Assembly (NCBI GenBank): GCA_041530395.1
Contig: CP136945.1
Coordinates: 744,001 to 808,000, forward strand
DNA length: 64,000 nt
Direction: 5' to 3'
Origin: Thermosynechococcaceae cyanobacterium Okahandja
Lineage (GTDB): Bacteria > Cyanobacteriota > Cyanobacteriia > Thermosynechococcales > Thermosynechococcaceae
Numbering within the stretch: the stretch's first letter is position 1; each line of letters begins with the position of its first letter. The notes beneath the pieces were generated by a model. The model had not been told where the DNA came from. It searched no databases and worked only from the letters and a program-made list of their open reading frames with translations. Shown here one piece after another: positions 38,033 to 47,847 of the stretch. The translations under genes were made by a program, and so were the position numbers.

Positions 38033-39610
38033 GTGACCACCGCTGGTGTTGCTGGTACCCATTGCCCAGCGTCGGCCCAGGCGATCGCCCAAGCTTTAGC
38101 TGTGCGTCTTGCTGCCCAAGCCACGAGCGTGCGGGTTGCCCAAGCTCAAGATGGGTGGAAAATTCTCCTTGAAGCGGAGCACATTCCCGATCAGCACAGT
38201 TGCCTTGATGTGCTTGGGGAGTTACTGGCCAGTTTTGTGTTCCAACCTATTGATGTCTATGGTCGGCAACTAGGGGGGAGCTTACCCGCATGGGGGGTGC
38301 GCCTACGTCCGAAGGATGTGGCAACAACCCCGATTGCCGTTCCGGACGATCGGCTCTATCGTACAGAGCCGCTCTTACTGGCGGCGGGGGTTGCGGCTCT
38401 ATTTAGTGTAGGGGCGGGCTTACAGTGGCAGTCTCCTCGTTTCTGGATCGAGGCGGTGGCCAGTCCCAGTGTGACCCAAGTGCGCTCAGTTATTTTGAAT
38501 GCGGCCGCAACCGTTCCGGCTGCCCATCCGCCCCTATTGCGCTATACGCCACCGGAGTCATTTCGGGGTCAGGTTTTTAATGCGGTGCCCTTGGCTGCGG
38601 ATCAAAAGCTGATTGCCTTGACGTTTGACGATGGGCCGCACCCAACCTATACGGCTCAAGTCCTCGAGATTCTGGCACAGGAAAATATCAAAGCCTCTTT
38701 TTTTGCGATCGCCAATGCGGTTGCCGCCTATCCCGAACTTGCCCAACAGATTGTCCAAGAGGGTCACACGTTGGCCAATCATTCTTGGACGCACCAGTAC
38801 CATTACCACGCGCCCGCTGCCGCCCTGCGGGAAGTTGATCAAACGCAGCAGTACATCGAGCAGGTGACCGGAGCCAACATCAAGCTGTTTCGACCTCCTG
38901 GGGGTCGCTTAAATAATGGTTTAGTGAGTCGAGCGACGCAGCAGGGCTATGGAGTGGTGATGTGGTCGGTGGATCCAGAGGACTGGTTACCCGGACAGAC
39001 CAGTGGGCACATTGCCACAAACGTGATTCACCAAGCTCATCCGGGGGGCATTGTTCTACTCCATGATGGCGGCGGCAACCGAGCCGCAACCGTGGCCGCC
39101 TTGCCAAGGATTATTCAAGAATTGCGTGCCAAGGGCTACCAGTTTGTCACGGTGCCAGAGCTCCTCCAGGCCAGTGACCCCAGTGGTGAATTGCATCATC
39201 CCGAGTGGTTAACGATTCAGGAAACCGCTCAGTTGGAGGTTTTGGCCGCGGAGCTAGAGGCCAGTTTGAAGAATCTGGGCGCTGAGTTTGCATCAAGCCA
39301 CCCTTGGGAGGTTTCGCAACGGCAGTACCTTGCCGCCACAATCAAGGAGCGAGAGCAGGCCTTATCGTGGGTGCAACAGCGACTGGCCTTTGAAACCCAA
39401 GCGCAAGAGAGTTATCAGGCCGCATTAACCATGGGGCAACAGGCGCTAACGGCAGCAAAGGCAGGAGACTGGTCTGGGGCAACCCAACAGTTGCAGGGGG
39501 CGATCGCCGCGCTAGAGACCATTTCTGAGCGGGCGTTTGTCTATCCGCTGGCTCAGGTGAAGCAGCGACAGTACCAGCGACTGTTGGCACGCACGCCTGA
39601 GCTAAAATGA
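38033..39610 (+). CDS. NodB-type polysaccharide deacetylase with extra flanking regions
   Basis: The catalytic NodB domain (about residues 195-390) is intact: TFDDGPHP with the metal Asp, HSWTH with the two His ligands, RPPGGRL, and LLHDGGGNR. It removes acetyl groups from a polysaccharide such as peptidoglycan. The first 120 residues are a small alpha/beta domain with no clear family, followed by one hydrophobic stretch (LLLAAGVAALFSVGAG). The last 135 residues are helical and Gln/Ala-rich. The start is a GTG with GGAG eight bases upstream. Confidence 0.88.
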   Translation: MTTAGVAGTHCPASAQAIAQALAVRLAAQATSVRVAQAQDGWKILLEAEHIPDQHSCLDVLGELLASFVFQPIDVYGRQLGGSLPAWGVRLRPKDVATTPIAVPDDRLYRTEPLLLAAGVAALFSVGAGLQWQSPRFWIEAVASPSVTQVRSVILNAAATVPAAHPPLLRYTPPESFRGQVFNAVPLAADQKLIALTFDDGPHPTYTAQVLEILAQENIKASFFAIANAVAAYPELAQQIVQEGHTLANHSWTHQYHYHAPAAALREVDQTQQYIEQVTGANIKLFRPPGGRLNNGLVSRATQQGYGVVMWSVDPEDWLPGQTSGHIATNVIHQAHPGGIVLLHDGGGNRAATVAALPRIIQELRAKGYQFVTVPELLQASDPSGELHHPEWLTIQETAQLEVLAAELEASLKNLGAEFASSHPWEVSQRQYLAATIKEREQALSWVQQRLAFETQAQESYQAALTMGQQALTAAKAGDWSGATQQLQGAIAALETISERAFVYPLAQVKQRQYQRLLARTPELK

Positions 39611-39772
39611 GCGTAATCGTGTGAATACCCGGTGGAAAGACCCAAGTTTGTAGCATAATTGTACCTGTTCGCCGCAATCTGAGCCGACGACCCATGCAGG
39701 CTTCGCCAAGGGTAGATGGGGTGGCTTCTTGGCGACAGTGCTCAAGCCAGACTCAAACGATTAGGGAGTTCA

Positions 39773-40576
39773 ATGGGGCGTACAATTGTCATTACTTCCG
39801 GCAAGGGGGGTGTGGGCAAAACCACAACCAGTGCCAATGTTGGCATGGCCTTGGCCACACTGGGGCGATCGGTGGTACTGATCGACGCGGATTTTGGTTT
39901 ACGGAACTTAGACTTGCTCCTTGGGCTGGAAAACCGTGTGGTCTATACCGCTATTGATGTATTGACGGGGCAGTGCCGTCTCGACCAAGCCTTGGTGCGG
40001 GACAAGCGCTTAAATAAGCTCGTGTTACTCCCCGCTGCCCAAAGTCGCAATAAGGATGCCATTACCCCTGAGCAAATGCGCCAGTTGGCCACGGCCCTAG
40101 GCAAGCACTATGACTATGTGCTAATTGATTGCCCGGCAGGCATTGAAGGGGGGTTTCGCAATGCCATAGCGCCGGCGCAGGAAGCCCTAGTGGTGACCAC
40201 ACCAGAAATTGCGGCGGTGCGGGATGCCGATCGCGTCATTGGCTTACTGGAGGCTTACCGCATTCGCAAAAGCCATTTGATTTTGAATCGGCTGCGACCG
40301 ACGATGGTGGCGGCGAACGACATGATGTCGGTGGAAGATGTCCAAGAGATTCTTTCGATTCCCTTGCTGGGGATTATCCCCGAAGATGAGAAGGTCATTG
40401 TCTCCACCAATAAGGGGGAACCGCTGGTTTTGGCGAACCCACCCTCGTTGGCGGGGCAAGCTTTTTTGAATATTGCTCGCCGCTTAGAAGGGGAAGCGGT
40501 GGAGTTTTTAGACCTCCATGGGGCGACGGGGGGGCTGTTTCAGCGCATTCGCCGTTTCTTTGGGGCTAAGGGATGA
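39773..40576 (+). CDS. minD: Septum site-determining ATPase MinD
   Basis: MinD is a membrane-cycling ATPase that, with MinC and MinE, places the division site. The deviant Walker A KGGVGKTT is at residues 11-18 and the C-terminus [14 protein letters not shown] forms the amphipathic membrane-targeting helix. I use the ATG at 39773. minE overlaps its stop by four bases. minC, often next to minD in cyanobacteria, is not present upstream, where the deacetylase gene lies. Confidence 0.95.
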   Translation: MGRTIVITSGKGGVGKTTTSANVGMALATLGRSVVLIDADFGLRNLDLLLGLENRVVYTAIDVLTGQCRLDQALVRDKRLNKLVLLPAAQSRNKDAITPEQMRQLATALGKHYDYVLIDCPAGIEGGFRNAIAPAQEALVVTTPEIAAVRDADRVIGLLEAYRIRKSHLILNRLRPTMVAANDMMSVEDVQEILSIPLLGIIPEDEKVIVSTNKGEPLVLANPPSLAGQAFLNIARRLEGEAVEFLDLHGATGGLFQRIRRFFGAKG

Positions 40577-40896
40577 TTAGCGAACTACTGGAGCGGCTGT
40601 TCCCGCGCACGCCTCCAAGTCGCACCACGGTCAAGGAGCGATTAAAGCTGGTGTTGGCCCATGACCGGACGGCGTTGACCCCGGAAATTTTAGATAATTT
40701 GCGTCGCGATATTCTGGAAGTGGTTTCCCGCTACGTGGAACTGGAAACGGAGGGGCTAGAGGTATCGCTGGAGTCGGATCAGCGGACAACGGCTTTGATT
40801 GCTAATCTGCCCATTAAACGTCTTAAGTTGGCAGATTTAACCCCGCCCCCGCAGGTGAATGAGGTGCCACCAACGGAGGAGGCGGAGCATCCTTGA
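40573..40896 (+). CDS. minE: Cell division topological specificity factor MinE
   Basis: MinE stimulates the MinD ATPase and sets its oscillation. The 107-residue protein has the usual order: an N-terminal membrane helix ([11 protein letters not shown]), the MinD-contact segment [12 protein letters not shown] near residue 22, and the dimeric C-terminal domain with [12 protein letters not shown]. The Pro/Glu tail ([16 protein letters not shown]) is a short lineage extension. It overlaps both minD and the next gene by four bases. Confidence 0.94.
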   Translation: MISELLERLFPRTPPSRTTVKERLKLVLAHDRTALTPEILDNLRRDILEVVSRYVELETEGLEVSLESDQRTTALIANLPIKRLKLADLTPPPQVNEVPPTEEAEHP

Positions 40897-42080
40897 GTGA
40901 ATTAACCGTTGGGGCGATTTCCACGGTGGCGATCGCGCTCCAAGCACCATGGGCGGCTATCTTGCTGGCGCGGTTATGGGCGGGCTTAGGGCGGCCTCGC
41001 CCCTTACAACCCCAACCGTCCTGTTTAGCCAATCTGGGCAGTGTTACCATTGTTGTCCCTACGCTGAATGAAGTCCAGCGGCTGCAACCCTGCCTAGAAG
41101 GGTTAATGCGCCAAGGCTACGAGGTGCGGGAAATTCTGATTGTGGATAGTCATTCCCAGGATGGCACTGCCGATCTGGTGCGAGCAGCACAGCAGCGGGA
41201 GCCGCGCCTACGTCTCGAGTTTGATCCGCCGTTACCTCCGGGATGGGTTGGCCGACCGTGGGCATTACACACGGGCTTTTGTCGGGCGCATCCTGAAAGC
41301 CAATGGATCTTAGGCATTGATGCGGATACCCAACCCCAGCCCGGCCTCGTGGCGAGCGTGTTGCAGGCAGCAGCGGCGGATGCCTTGGATGTGGTGTCTC
41401 TCTCACCGCAATTTATTCTTAAGTCGGCGGGGGAATGGTGGCTGCAACCGGCACTCCTGATGACGCTGCTCTATCGCTTTGGGGCTGCCCGTGTGGTCGA
41501 GTCACAGCCCGAACGTATCCTTGCCAATGGCCAGTGTCTGCTGATTCGCCGCTCTCTCCTAGAGCAGATGCAGGGGTATCGTGTAGCGCGTGGGTCGTTT
41601 TGTGATGATGTGACGTTGGTACGCGCTGCCGCCGCCCGAGGGGCACGGGTGGGTTTTCGGGACGGGTCGCGGCTCCTGAAAGTGCGGATGTACGAGGGGC
41701 TAGCAGAAACATGGCGGGAGTGGGGGCGATCGCTGGATTTGAAGGATGCAACACCCCCAGCCCAAGTATGGGGGGATGTGTATTTTCTCTGGGCGGTGCA
41801 GGCGCTGCCGTTGCCGCTGTTCCTCTTGGGGCTGGCTGGCTTGAGGGTTGCCCCCGGGCTATTGCCGCTGCAATTATGCGTGCTATTGAACGGCGTGCTA
41901 GTGCTGATTCGCCTAGGCATGTTGGCGGCGATCGCCCCCGTCTATGATTGGCACGCCGGTGGCCGCAAGGGAGTCTTTTGGCTCTCTCCCTTGGCGGATG
42001 GTTTGGCGGTTTGGCGGATTACGGTATCCTCTTGGCAGCGTCCCAAACAGTGGCGCGGTCGCCAGTACAGCCACCTGTAA
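40893..42080 (+). CDS. Family 2 glycosyltransferase, CruG-like
   Basis: A GT2 catalytic domain spans residues 50-290: [17 protein letters not shown], the [11 protein letters not shown] strand, [12 protein letters not shown] (DxD-like) and a later GxFCDDVTL acceptor region. One hydrophobic segment precedes it and two or three follow ([20 protein letters not shown] and onward). The [18 protein letters not shown] segment recalls carotenoid 2'-O-glycosyltransferases such as CruG, so myxoxanthophyll glycosylation is a reasonable but unproven role. It overlaps minE by four bases. Confidence 0.7.
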   Translation: MSELTVGAISTVAIALQAPWAAILLARLWAGLGRPRPLQPQPSCLANLGSVTIVVPTLNEVQRLQPCLEGLMRQGYEVREILIVDSHSQDGTADLVRAAQQREPRLRLEFDPPLPPGWVGRPWALHTGFCRAHPESQWILGIDADTQPQPGLVASVLQAAAADALDVVSLSPQFILKSAGEWWLQPALLMTLLYRFGAARVVESQPERILANGQCLLIRRSLLEQMQGYRVARGSFCDDVTLVRAAAARGARVGFRDGSRLLKVRMYEGLAETWREWGRSLDLKDATPPAQVWGDVYFLWAVQALPLPLFLLGLAGLRVAPGLLPLQLCVLLNGVLVLIRLGMLAAIAPVYDWHAGGRKGVFWLSPLADGLAVWRITVSSWQRPKQWRGRQYSHL

Positions 42081-42176
42081 CAGCTTGTAATCTCCCTAAT
42101 TCCGATCAAGAAGTAGGATATACTAAAGGGCGGGCAACACTGCTCTTTGATTGTGTCGTGCGAGTCCAATTTTCCT

Positions 42177-42614
42177 GTGGAACTGTCTGCCAAAAGTGAG
42201 TACGCGCTCCTTGCATTATTAGAAATGTCGGCGGCCTACGATCAAGGAGAGCCACTACAAATTCGCCAAATTTCTGCCCTGCACACGATTCCTGACCGCT
42301 ATCTTGAACAATTAATGGCCACCTTACGGCGCAAGGGGCTGATCCGCAGTCAGCGGGGAGCGCGGGGCGGTTATCTACTCGCCAAGCCCCCAGGGCAAAT
42401 CTCGGTTTTGGAGGTGCTCGACTGTATTGAGGGCATTGACTCTAAGCTGGCGGAAAAGCAGCCCAACAACACTGATCTGGCCCGTAATCTCATCCGTTCA
42501 GTTTGGCTAGAGGCCTGCGAGGCGGCCAATACAGTGTTGGCGAAGCATACGCTGCAAGACCTGTGCGATCGCCGTCGGGCGTACCAACAGGTTGATGTTA
42601 TGTACTACATCTAA
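42177..42614 (+). CDS. Rrf2 family transcriptional regulator, CymR-like
   Basis: The 145-residue winged-helix protein begins VELSAKSEYALLALLEMSAA, the standard Rrf2 start, with the recognition region TIPDRYLEQLMATLRRKGLI near residue 40 and the wing RGARGGYLLAKPP. Only two Cys remain in the C-terminal half (EACEAAN and DLCDRRR), not the three of IscR, so an iron-sulfur cluster is unlikely. Standing 18 bases before cysK, it resembles CymR, which senses cysteine supply through CysK. I use the GTG at 42177 by homology. Confidence 0.87.
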   Translation: MELSAKSEYALLALLEMSAAYDQGEPLQIRQISALHTIPDRYLEQLMATLRRKGLIRSQRGARGGYLLAKPPGQISVLEVLDCIEGIDSKLAEKQPNNTDLARNLIRSVWLEACEAANTVLAKHTLQDLCDRRRAYQQVDVMYYI

Positions 42615-42632
42615 GTTTAGGAGCGCTTGAGG

Positions 42633-43598
42633 ATGAACATTGCCCCCGATATTACGGCATTGATTGGTCGCACCCCCTTAGTCCGCTTAAATCGGATTCC
42701 TGCCGCCGAAGGCTGCGTTGCAGCGATTGTGGTGAAGCTAGAGAGCATGAATCCGGCGGCCTCAGTTAAGGATCGCATTGGCTACAGCATGATTGCTGAG
42801 GCAGAGGCGGCGGGTCTCATTACTCCGGGCAAAACGGTGTTAGTGGAGCCGACCTCTGGCAATACCGGAATTGCCTTGGCCATGGTGGCAGCAGCAAAGG
42901 GCTATCGGCTCATTTTAACGATGCCGGAAACCATGAGTGCCGAGCGGCGAGCGATGCTGCGTGCCTATGGGGCGGAGTTAGATCTGACGCCGGGGACGGA
43001 GGGGATGAGTGGAGCCATTCGTCGTGCCGAGGAAATTGTCGCGTCCCTTGAGGATGCCTTTCTGCTGCAACAGTTCAAAAACCCCGCCAATCCAAAAATT
43101 CACCGCGAAACGACGGCGCTCGAAATTTGGCAGGATACTGATGGTCAAGTGGATATTTTAGTAAGTGGCGTGGGCACCGGCGGCACGATTACCGGCGTAG
43201 CGGAAGTGATTAAGGCCAAAAAACCCAGCTTTCAGGCGATCGCCGTGGAGCCGAGCAACAGCCCCGTGCTCTCGGGCGGCAAACCCGGCCCCCATAAAAT
43301 TCAGGGGATTGGCGCGGGTTTTATTCCACCGGTACTCAAACTCGATCTTATTGATGAAGTCATTGCCGTCTCGGATGATCAGGCCATTTATTTTGGCCGC
43401 CGCCTTGCTCGGGAAGAGGGGCTACTCTCGGGCATTTCCAGTGGGGCTGCCCTGTGTGCCGCTATCCAAGTGGCCAAACGCCCTGAAAATGAGGGCAAGC
43501 TGATTGTGATGGTGCAACCCAGTTTTGGTGAGCGCTACCTGACGACCCCCCTATTCCAAGATGCCTTGCCCCTGACCCCTAGCTATCTGCAAAATTAG
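42633..43598 (+). CDS. cysK: Cysteine synthase (O-acetylserine sulfhydrylase)
   Basis: CysK makes cysteine from O-acetylserine and sulfide using PLP. The PLP lysine lies in [11 protein letters not shown] near residue 43, the substrate loop is [12 protein letters not shown] near residue 72 and the phosphate loop is [11 protein letters not shown] near residue 175. The 321-residue length is normal. The ATG at 42633 has GGAG 9-12 bases upstream. The Rrf2 gene before it suggests autoregulation by cysteine status. Confidence 0.96.
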   Translation: MNIAPDITALIGRTPLVRLNRIPAAEGCVAAIVVKLESMNPAASVKDRIGYSMIAEAEAAGLITPGKTVLVEPTSGNTGIALAMVAAAKGYRLILTMPETMSAERRAMLRAYGAELDLTPGTEGMSGAIRRAEEIVASLEDAFLLQQFKNPANPKIHRETTALEIWQDTDGQVDILVSGVGTGGTITGVAEVIKAKKPSFQAIAVEPSNSPVLSGGKPGPHKIQGIGAGFIPPVLKLDLIDEVIAVSDDQAIYFGRRLAREEGLLSGISSGAALCAAIQVAKRPENEGKLIVMVQPSFGERYLTTPLFQDALPLTPSYLQN

Positions 43599-43706
43599 GC
43601 CAAATTTAGTCCAGCATTTTTCTGCAAGGCCTCAAAAGCTATCTGGAAGACGATTTGAAAAATCTGCTCTATTGCGGCTCCCACAAACAGGCAATGACGG
43701 GGTACC

Positions 43707-44357
43707 TCAGGACTCTGCCGAAGCCCCCTGAAACATTTCCTTGGCCACTTGGGCGCATTGATAGACATACGTTGCGTCAATTGCGCCACCGATCACCCCA
43801 CTCATTAGGGGGACAAAGCTGGTGGCGCTCAGCAGACCCCTCTGGCCGCCCACCGTAAACAGGCGGTAGCCCAGTTGCTGATTAATCTGGCGGAGCACTT
43901 GAGCAGGCAGTTGCTTCAGTAGATGCACACTCACCCGCTCCGAAACCTCTAAACCAGCTTTTTTCAGGGCTTGGGTGACACTGCCCCCCAATAGGGTTAG
44001 CAAAATGAGCGATCGCACCCCTTCATCGCGGACATCGTATCCCTGCACCACCGCGATCGCCGCCGCGGTATTGGCTCCCAATAAATAGCTGGCCGCCAAA
44101 CTACTGCCAATACCCACCACACTCAACAGCCCCATTGGCAACGCCGCCAACATCCCCAAACCCGCCGCATGAGCAGTGCGCCACCAAATAATCGTCTCAA
44201 TGGCCTGAGCCGCATCGCCCCCCGCCTCCCGCAGCGCCTCTGTCGCCAAAACTTCTGCTGCCGGTAACACCCCCGCTCCGGCCACCGCCTGCGCCAATAG
44301 CCAATCCCAAAACAACCGCTGCCACTGCTCCGAGTTCAGTACCGTTACGGGGTTCAA
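43707..44357 (-). CDS. EcsC family protein
   Basis: The 216-residue protein is Ala/Gly/Leu-rich and contains two hydrophobic hairpins, one from GLGMLAALPMGLLSVVGIGSS near residue 70 and one near FVPLMSGVIGGAIDATYVYQ at residue 185. These fit the EcsC family, a membrane-associated group of unknown activity first seen next to an ABC exporter in Bacillus. No transporter is adjacent here. It is divergent from petN. Confidence 0.8.
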   Translation of the reverse strand: MNPVTVLNSEQWQRLFWDWLLAQAVAGAGVLPAAEVLATEALREAGGDAAQAIETIIWWRTAHAAGLGMLAALPMGLLSVVGIGSSLAASYLLGANTAAAIAVVQGYDVRDEGVRSLILLTLLGGSVTQALKKAGLEVSERVSVHLLKQLPAQVLRQINQQLGYRLFTVGGQRGLLSATSFVPLMSGVIGGAIDATYVYQCAQVAKEMFQGASAES

Positions 44358-44711
44358 GGGGCGTTACCTACTCTCATGGCTAGATTCTAGCCTTCTTCAA
44401 GCCATGAACTACTCCCTAGTAAACAAGAAAAATAGACCCATTATTAGACTTAATATAAGTATTAAAATCTAATATAAGACTTTTTATTCAAGTAGTTTTT
44501 GTGCTTGTGAATTCCCTTATAACGGGCGAAGGGAGAGCTTCACCCGTTGGTTCTCAACGTGCAGGTCTAGGGCAAGGCAAGAGAGATACCAGCTAGGTGT
44601 GATGCGTTAGGGCAAACTGAGCTTGAACAGCAATCGCGGCCTGTTGATCCGCTATCCAGTTTGCCAACTGCGCTAAAATAAGGCTTGCATTGATTTCAGG
44701 ACATTACACCA
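44358..44711. other. 354-base AT-rich intergenic region upstream of petN
   Basis: The part 44400-44520 is strikingly AT-rich compared with the rest of the window, with near-repeated strings AATATAAG twice (around 44450 and 44472). Then comes a strong stem-loop at 44521-44548. The region after it to 44711 holds the petN promoter, where I cannot pick a firm -35/-10 pair. No gene is convincing here. Confidence 0.55.
44521..44548. other. Stem-loop in the petN upstream region
   Basis: AACGGGCGAAG pairs with CTTCACCCGTT (11 bases, one C-A mismatch) around a 6-base loop GGAGAG. No T tract follows on either strand and no gene ends here, so a terminator is unlikely; a structured untranslated RNA or protein site is possible. 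Confidence 0.5.
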
Positions 44712-44801
44712 ATGGACATCATCACCTTGGGTTGGGTCGGTATTCTCAGCGTGTTTACCCTCTCCATTGCGTTTGTCGTCTGGGGTCGCCACGGCATGTA
44801 G
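44712..44801 (+). CDS. petN: Cytochrome b6f complex subunit PetN (Ycf6)
   Basis: PetN is a 29-residue single-helix subunit needed for assembly of the cytochrome b6f complex in the thylakoid. The product starts [20 protein letters not shown] and ends FVVWGRHGM, which is the standard PetN sequence pattern and length. A small membrane gene and argS follow on the same strand with almost no gaps. Confidence 0.95.
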   Translation: MDIITLGWVGILSVFTLSIAFVVWGRHGM

Positions 44802-44819
44802 CGCCTCTTGGGTTAGGGT

Positions 44820-44981
44820 ATGGATCTTTCAGTTTCGCTGGCAGACGTTTTCGTCCTCATTGCCTTGGTATTGCTCATTGTTGTGAGCGGTGGCATTGGT
44901 TATCTGACCTATGCCGAATGGCGCGATCGCCGCCGCTACCGAGCCGAGCAGCAGGAACAACGGCGGGGGCGCAAGCGTTAA
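44820..44981 (+). CDS. Small single-pass membrane protein between petN and argS
   Basis: The 53-residue product has one hydrophobic helix ([20 protein letters not shown], residues 10-29) and then a strongly basic Arg/Gln tail ([20 protein letters not shown]). It begins 18 bases after petN stops and its TAA overlaps the argS ATG by one base. I do not recognise the family, but the coupling to argS and clean codon structure argue for a real gene. Confidence 0.65.
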   Translation: MDLSVSLADVFVLIALVLLIVVSGGIGYLTYAEWRDRRRYRAEQQEQRRGRKR

Positions 44982-46735
44982 TGGTTGCTCCTCTCACCCT
45001 ACTGGGCGATCGCCTCATGGCCGCCCTTAAGGATGTTGTTCACCTCCCCCACTATCCCCAGCCCCTGCTGGTTCCCGCCAGCCAAGCCAAATTTGGCGAC
45101 TATCAATCCAATGTGTGCCTCACCTTAGCCAAACAGGTGGGACGCTCCCCCCGGGAACTAGCCACGGCACTCGTTGCCACCCTAGACCTTGAGGATCTAT
45201 GCCAGCCCGTGGAAATTGCTGGCCCCGGCTTTCTTAACTTTCGTCTTAAACCTGAATTTTTAGCCCAGTCGCTGCAAGCGGCAATCAAAGACGAACGCCT
45301 AGGCATTGCCCCAGTTCAACATCCCCGCCGCGTGGTGGTAGATTTTTCCAGCCCCAACATTGCCAAAGAAATGCACGTTGGCCACCTGCGCTCCACCATC
45401 ATTGGTGACTGCATTGCCCGCATCCTTGAGTTTCTGGGCCATGATGTCCTGCGGCTCAACCACGTGGGCGATTGGGGCACCCAGTTTGGGATGCTCATTG
45501 CCTATCTTGACGAGGTGTATCCCGATGCCTTAACCATGGCCGATGCCCTTGATTTGGGGGATCTAGTCACGTTTTACAAACAGGCAAAGCAACGGTTTGA
45601 CGCAGATCCAGATTTCCAGCAAAAAGCACGGCAGCAGGTCGTTGCCCTCCAACAGGGAGAAGAACGCAGTCGTCGCGCTTGGCAACTTTTGTGCAATCAA
45701 TCTCGCCGCGAATTTCAAAAAATCTACGACCTATTAGAGATTCAACTGGTTGAGCGAGGGGAATCCTTTTACAATCCCTACCTACCAAAAGTGGTGGAGG
45801 ACTTGGCCGCCCTTGGCCTTTTAGTAGAAGACCAAGGAGCCAAGGTGGTGTTCCTCGAAGGGTTCACCAACAAAGATGGCCAACCCCAACCCCTAATCAT
45901 TCAAAAATCTGATGGGGGCTACAACTACGCCACCACTGACCTTGCGGCTCTGCGCTACCGCATTCAGCAGGATCAGGCAGACTGGATTATCTATGTCACC
46001 GATGTCGGTCAGAGCAACCACTTTGCCCAGTTTTTTCAGGTGGCCGATCGCGCAGGCTGGGTGCCTCCCCATGTCACCCTGACCCATGTCCCCTTTGGCC
46101 TCGTTTTAGGGGAAGACGGCAAGCGCCTGAAGACCCGCTCCGGTGAAACCATTCGCCTGATTGACCTACTCACGGAGGCGATCGCCCGCAGTCGCGCCGA
46201 CCTCGAGCAGCGCCTTGCCGCCGAAGAGCGTCAGGAATCACCAGAGTTTATCGAGACGGTTGCCAGGGTCATCGGTATCAGTGCCGTCAAATACGCCGAC
46301 CTCAGCCAAAATCGCAACAGCAACTACGTGTTTAGCTACGACAAAATGCTGTCGCTCCAAGGGAATACGGCTCCCTACCTCATCTATGCCTACGTGCGCG
46401 TCCAGGGCCTAACCCGCCGCGGCCAGATTGACTGGAATACGCTGTCGGAAGATGTGGCCATTGTGCTTGAGGATGAGAGTGAGCAAGCATTGGCAAAACA
46501 CCTTGTCCAATTCGAGGAAACCCTGACCCTCGTCACCACTGAGCTACTGCCCAACCGCCTGTGCCAGTACCTCTTTGAACTGAGTCAACGCTTTAACCAG
46601 TTCTACGATCGCTGTCCCATTTTGACGGCACCGGAGCCTCACAAGCAATCGCGGCTTGCCCTTGCCTACCTGACCGCCAACACCTTAAAACTAGGGCTAT
46701 CCTTGCTCGGTATTCGGGTTCTAGACCGCATCTAG
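44981..46735 (+). CDS. argS: Arginyl-tRNA synthetase
   Basis: ArgS charges tRNA-Arg with arginine. The 584-residue class I enzyme has the N-terminal add-1 domain, the HIGH motif as HVGHLRST near residue 128, the degenerate KMSKS region as LKTRSGETI near residue 380 and a DALR anticodon-binding C-terminus. I start at ATG 44981, which overlaps the small gene upstream, because the longer frame reads through petN in another phase. The TAG shares CTAG with the M50 gene stop. Confidence 0.96.
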   Translation: MVAPLTLLGDRLMAALKDVVHLPHYPQPLLVPASQAKFGDYQSNVCLTLAKQVGRSPRELATALVATLDLEDLCQPVEIAGPGFLNFRLKPEFLAQSLQAAIKDERLGIAPVQHPRRVVVDFSSPNIAKEMHVGHLRSTIIGDCIARILEFLGHDVLRLNHVGDWGTQFGMLIAYLDEVYPDALTMADALDLGDLVTFYKQAKQRFDADPDFQQKARQQVVALQQGEERSRRAWQLLCNQSRREFQKIYDLLEIQLVERGESFYNPYLPKVVEDLAALGLLVEDQGAKVVFLEGFTNKDGQPQPLIIQKSDGGYNYATTDLAALRYRIQQDQADWIIYVTDVGQSNHFAQFFQVADRAGWVPPHVTLTHVPFGLVLGEDGKRLKTRSGETIRLIDLLTEAIARSRADLEQRLAAEERQESPEFIETVARVIGISAVKYADLSQNRNSNYVFSYDKMLSLQGNTAPYLIYAYVRVQGLTRRGQIDWNTLSEDVAIVLEDESEQALAKHLVQFEETLTLVTTELLPNRLCQYLFELSQRFNQFYDRCPILTAPEPHKQSRLALAYLTANTLKLGLSLLGIRVLDRI

Positions 46736-47844
46736 CCCACGATCCTTGGCCCGTAGCGATAGAGCAAAAAGGGAATTGCCGGTGTCAGAATCACAAAAAA
46801 ACCATAGATACCGACCACGGTAACCAAGTCCGTGTGGAAGAAATCCCGCGCCAGGCGCACCAAATCGTGGTCAATGCCGCCTTTACCCATCAGGTACAGT
46901 TCGCGAAAAACAGCGCTAAACTGCAACCTCCAAGCAAAGCGCAGATTAAAGAACACAATAAAAAACCCCAGCATGGCGTAGAGGGGGCGTTCAATAGCGT
47001 AGCGACAGCCCCAACCCCTCAGGGCGCGATACAGAAAAATCACCGCAAAAATAAGTTCAAACCCGTGCCCCATGGCCACAAATAACATTTCATGAATTGG
47101 GCTAAAGGCGGCAAGCGTGTAAAGCCCGGTCAGCATCCCAAGACCCACGAGCAGCGGCCGTTGGTGGCGGCAGTAGTAGGCCAGCCCCCCTAAACCCGCG
47201 TACAGCAGCAGTAACAGGAACCCCACGCGATCGCCGTGGAGGGTCACGCCACCGCCGTAGCGAAAATCAAAGGCCGGGATTGCAGGATAGCCGAATAACC
47301 ATGCCGTAACGGCGTGCCCTAACTCATGCACTAGCGTGATCAGAGGACTAAGCAAAAAAGTTACCTGCTCAGCGCTCAACACCAGCATCGCCAGCCCCAA
47401 GCCAGCGGCAATCACCTGAAGCTCTTTCGAGGTTAGGGCTTGAGACGTGAGGGTTTGCCCAGAATGGCTCACCGCTGTCGGGGGTGGGTCAGCCCTTGGG
47501 ACTGAAGTCCGCAGTAATGCGCCTTGGGCAATCTCCCGTAAGCGATGCTGGCTCGTGAGATCAAGGGGATACTGCCAGAGATCAGCCCCCTCATGATAGG
47601 CACTAATGAGGGCACTGAAGGTGGGGTACGTGGGCCACTGCACCAGTTCCCGCGCCACCAGAGTGAGGGCGATCGCCATCGGCACCGGTGCCGGACACGC
47701 GAGCCGGAGGCAGAGGCATTGGTTGTGGCGTTGCACTGCAACCTGAATGCCCTTCGTGGCCAGCGCTTGGGTCATTAGCGTCTGAATGGCCGCCATTTCA
47801 CCCATCGCCGCTGCTTGGCGCAGCACGTGCAGTGTTGCCCCCAT
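46732..47844 (-). CDS. M50-type membrane zinc protease (site-2-protease-like)
   Basis: After about 150 soluble residues, a membrane helix carries the zinc motif [13 protein letters not shown] (H173, E174, H177). Six or so further hydrophobic stretches follow. The usual NxxPxxxxDG third-ligand motif of classical site-2 proteases is not seen, so it is closer to the M50B-like group. Three bases separate it from the membrane winged-helix gene upstream, so the two form an operon. This pair lies divergent from an ECF sigma and anti-sigma pair, a hint at regulated intramembrane proteolysis. Confidence 0.75.
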   Translation of the reverse strand: MGATLHVLRQAAAMGEMAAIQTLMTQALATKGIQVAVQRHNQCLCLRLACPAPVPMAIALTLVARELVQWPTYPTFSALISAYHEGADLWQYPLDLTSQHRLREIAQGALLRTSVPRADPPPTAVSHSGQTLTSQALTSKELQVIAAGLGLAMLVLSAEQVTFLLSPLITLVHELGHAVTAWLFGYPAIPAFDFRYGGGVTLHGDRVGFLLLLLYAGLGGLAYYCRHQRPLLVGLGMLTGLYTLAAFSPIHEMLFVAMGHGFELIFAVIFLYRALRGWGCRYAIERPLYAMLGFFIVFFNLRFAWRLQFSAVFRELYLMGKGGIDHDLVRLARDFFHTDLVTVVGIYGFFVILTPAIPFLLYRYGPRIVG

Positions 47845-47847
47845 GGC

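Noticed and set aside
44612-44711. Short minus-strand frame ending in [20 protein letters not shown] and a stop, upstream of petN
   Set aside because: It reads like a protein tail but has no start and sits in the petN promoter region; too short to call a relic.
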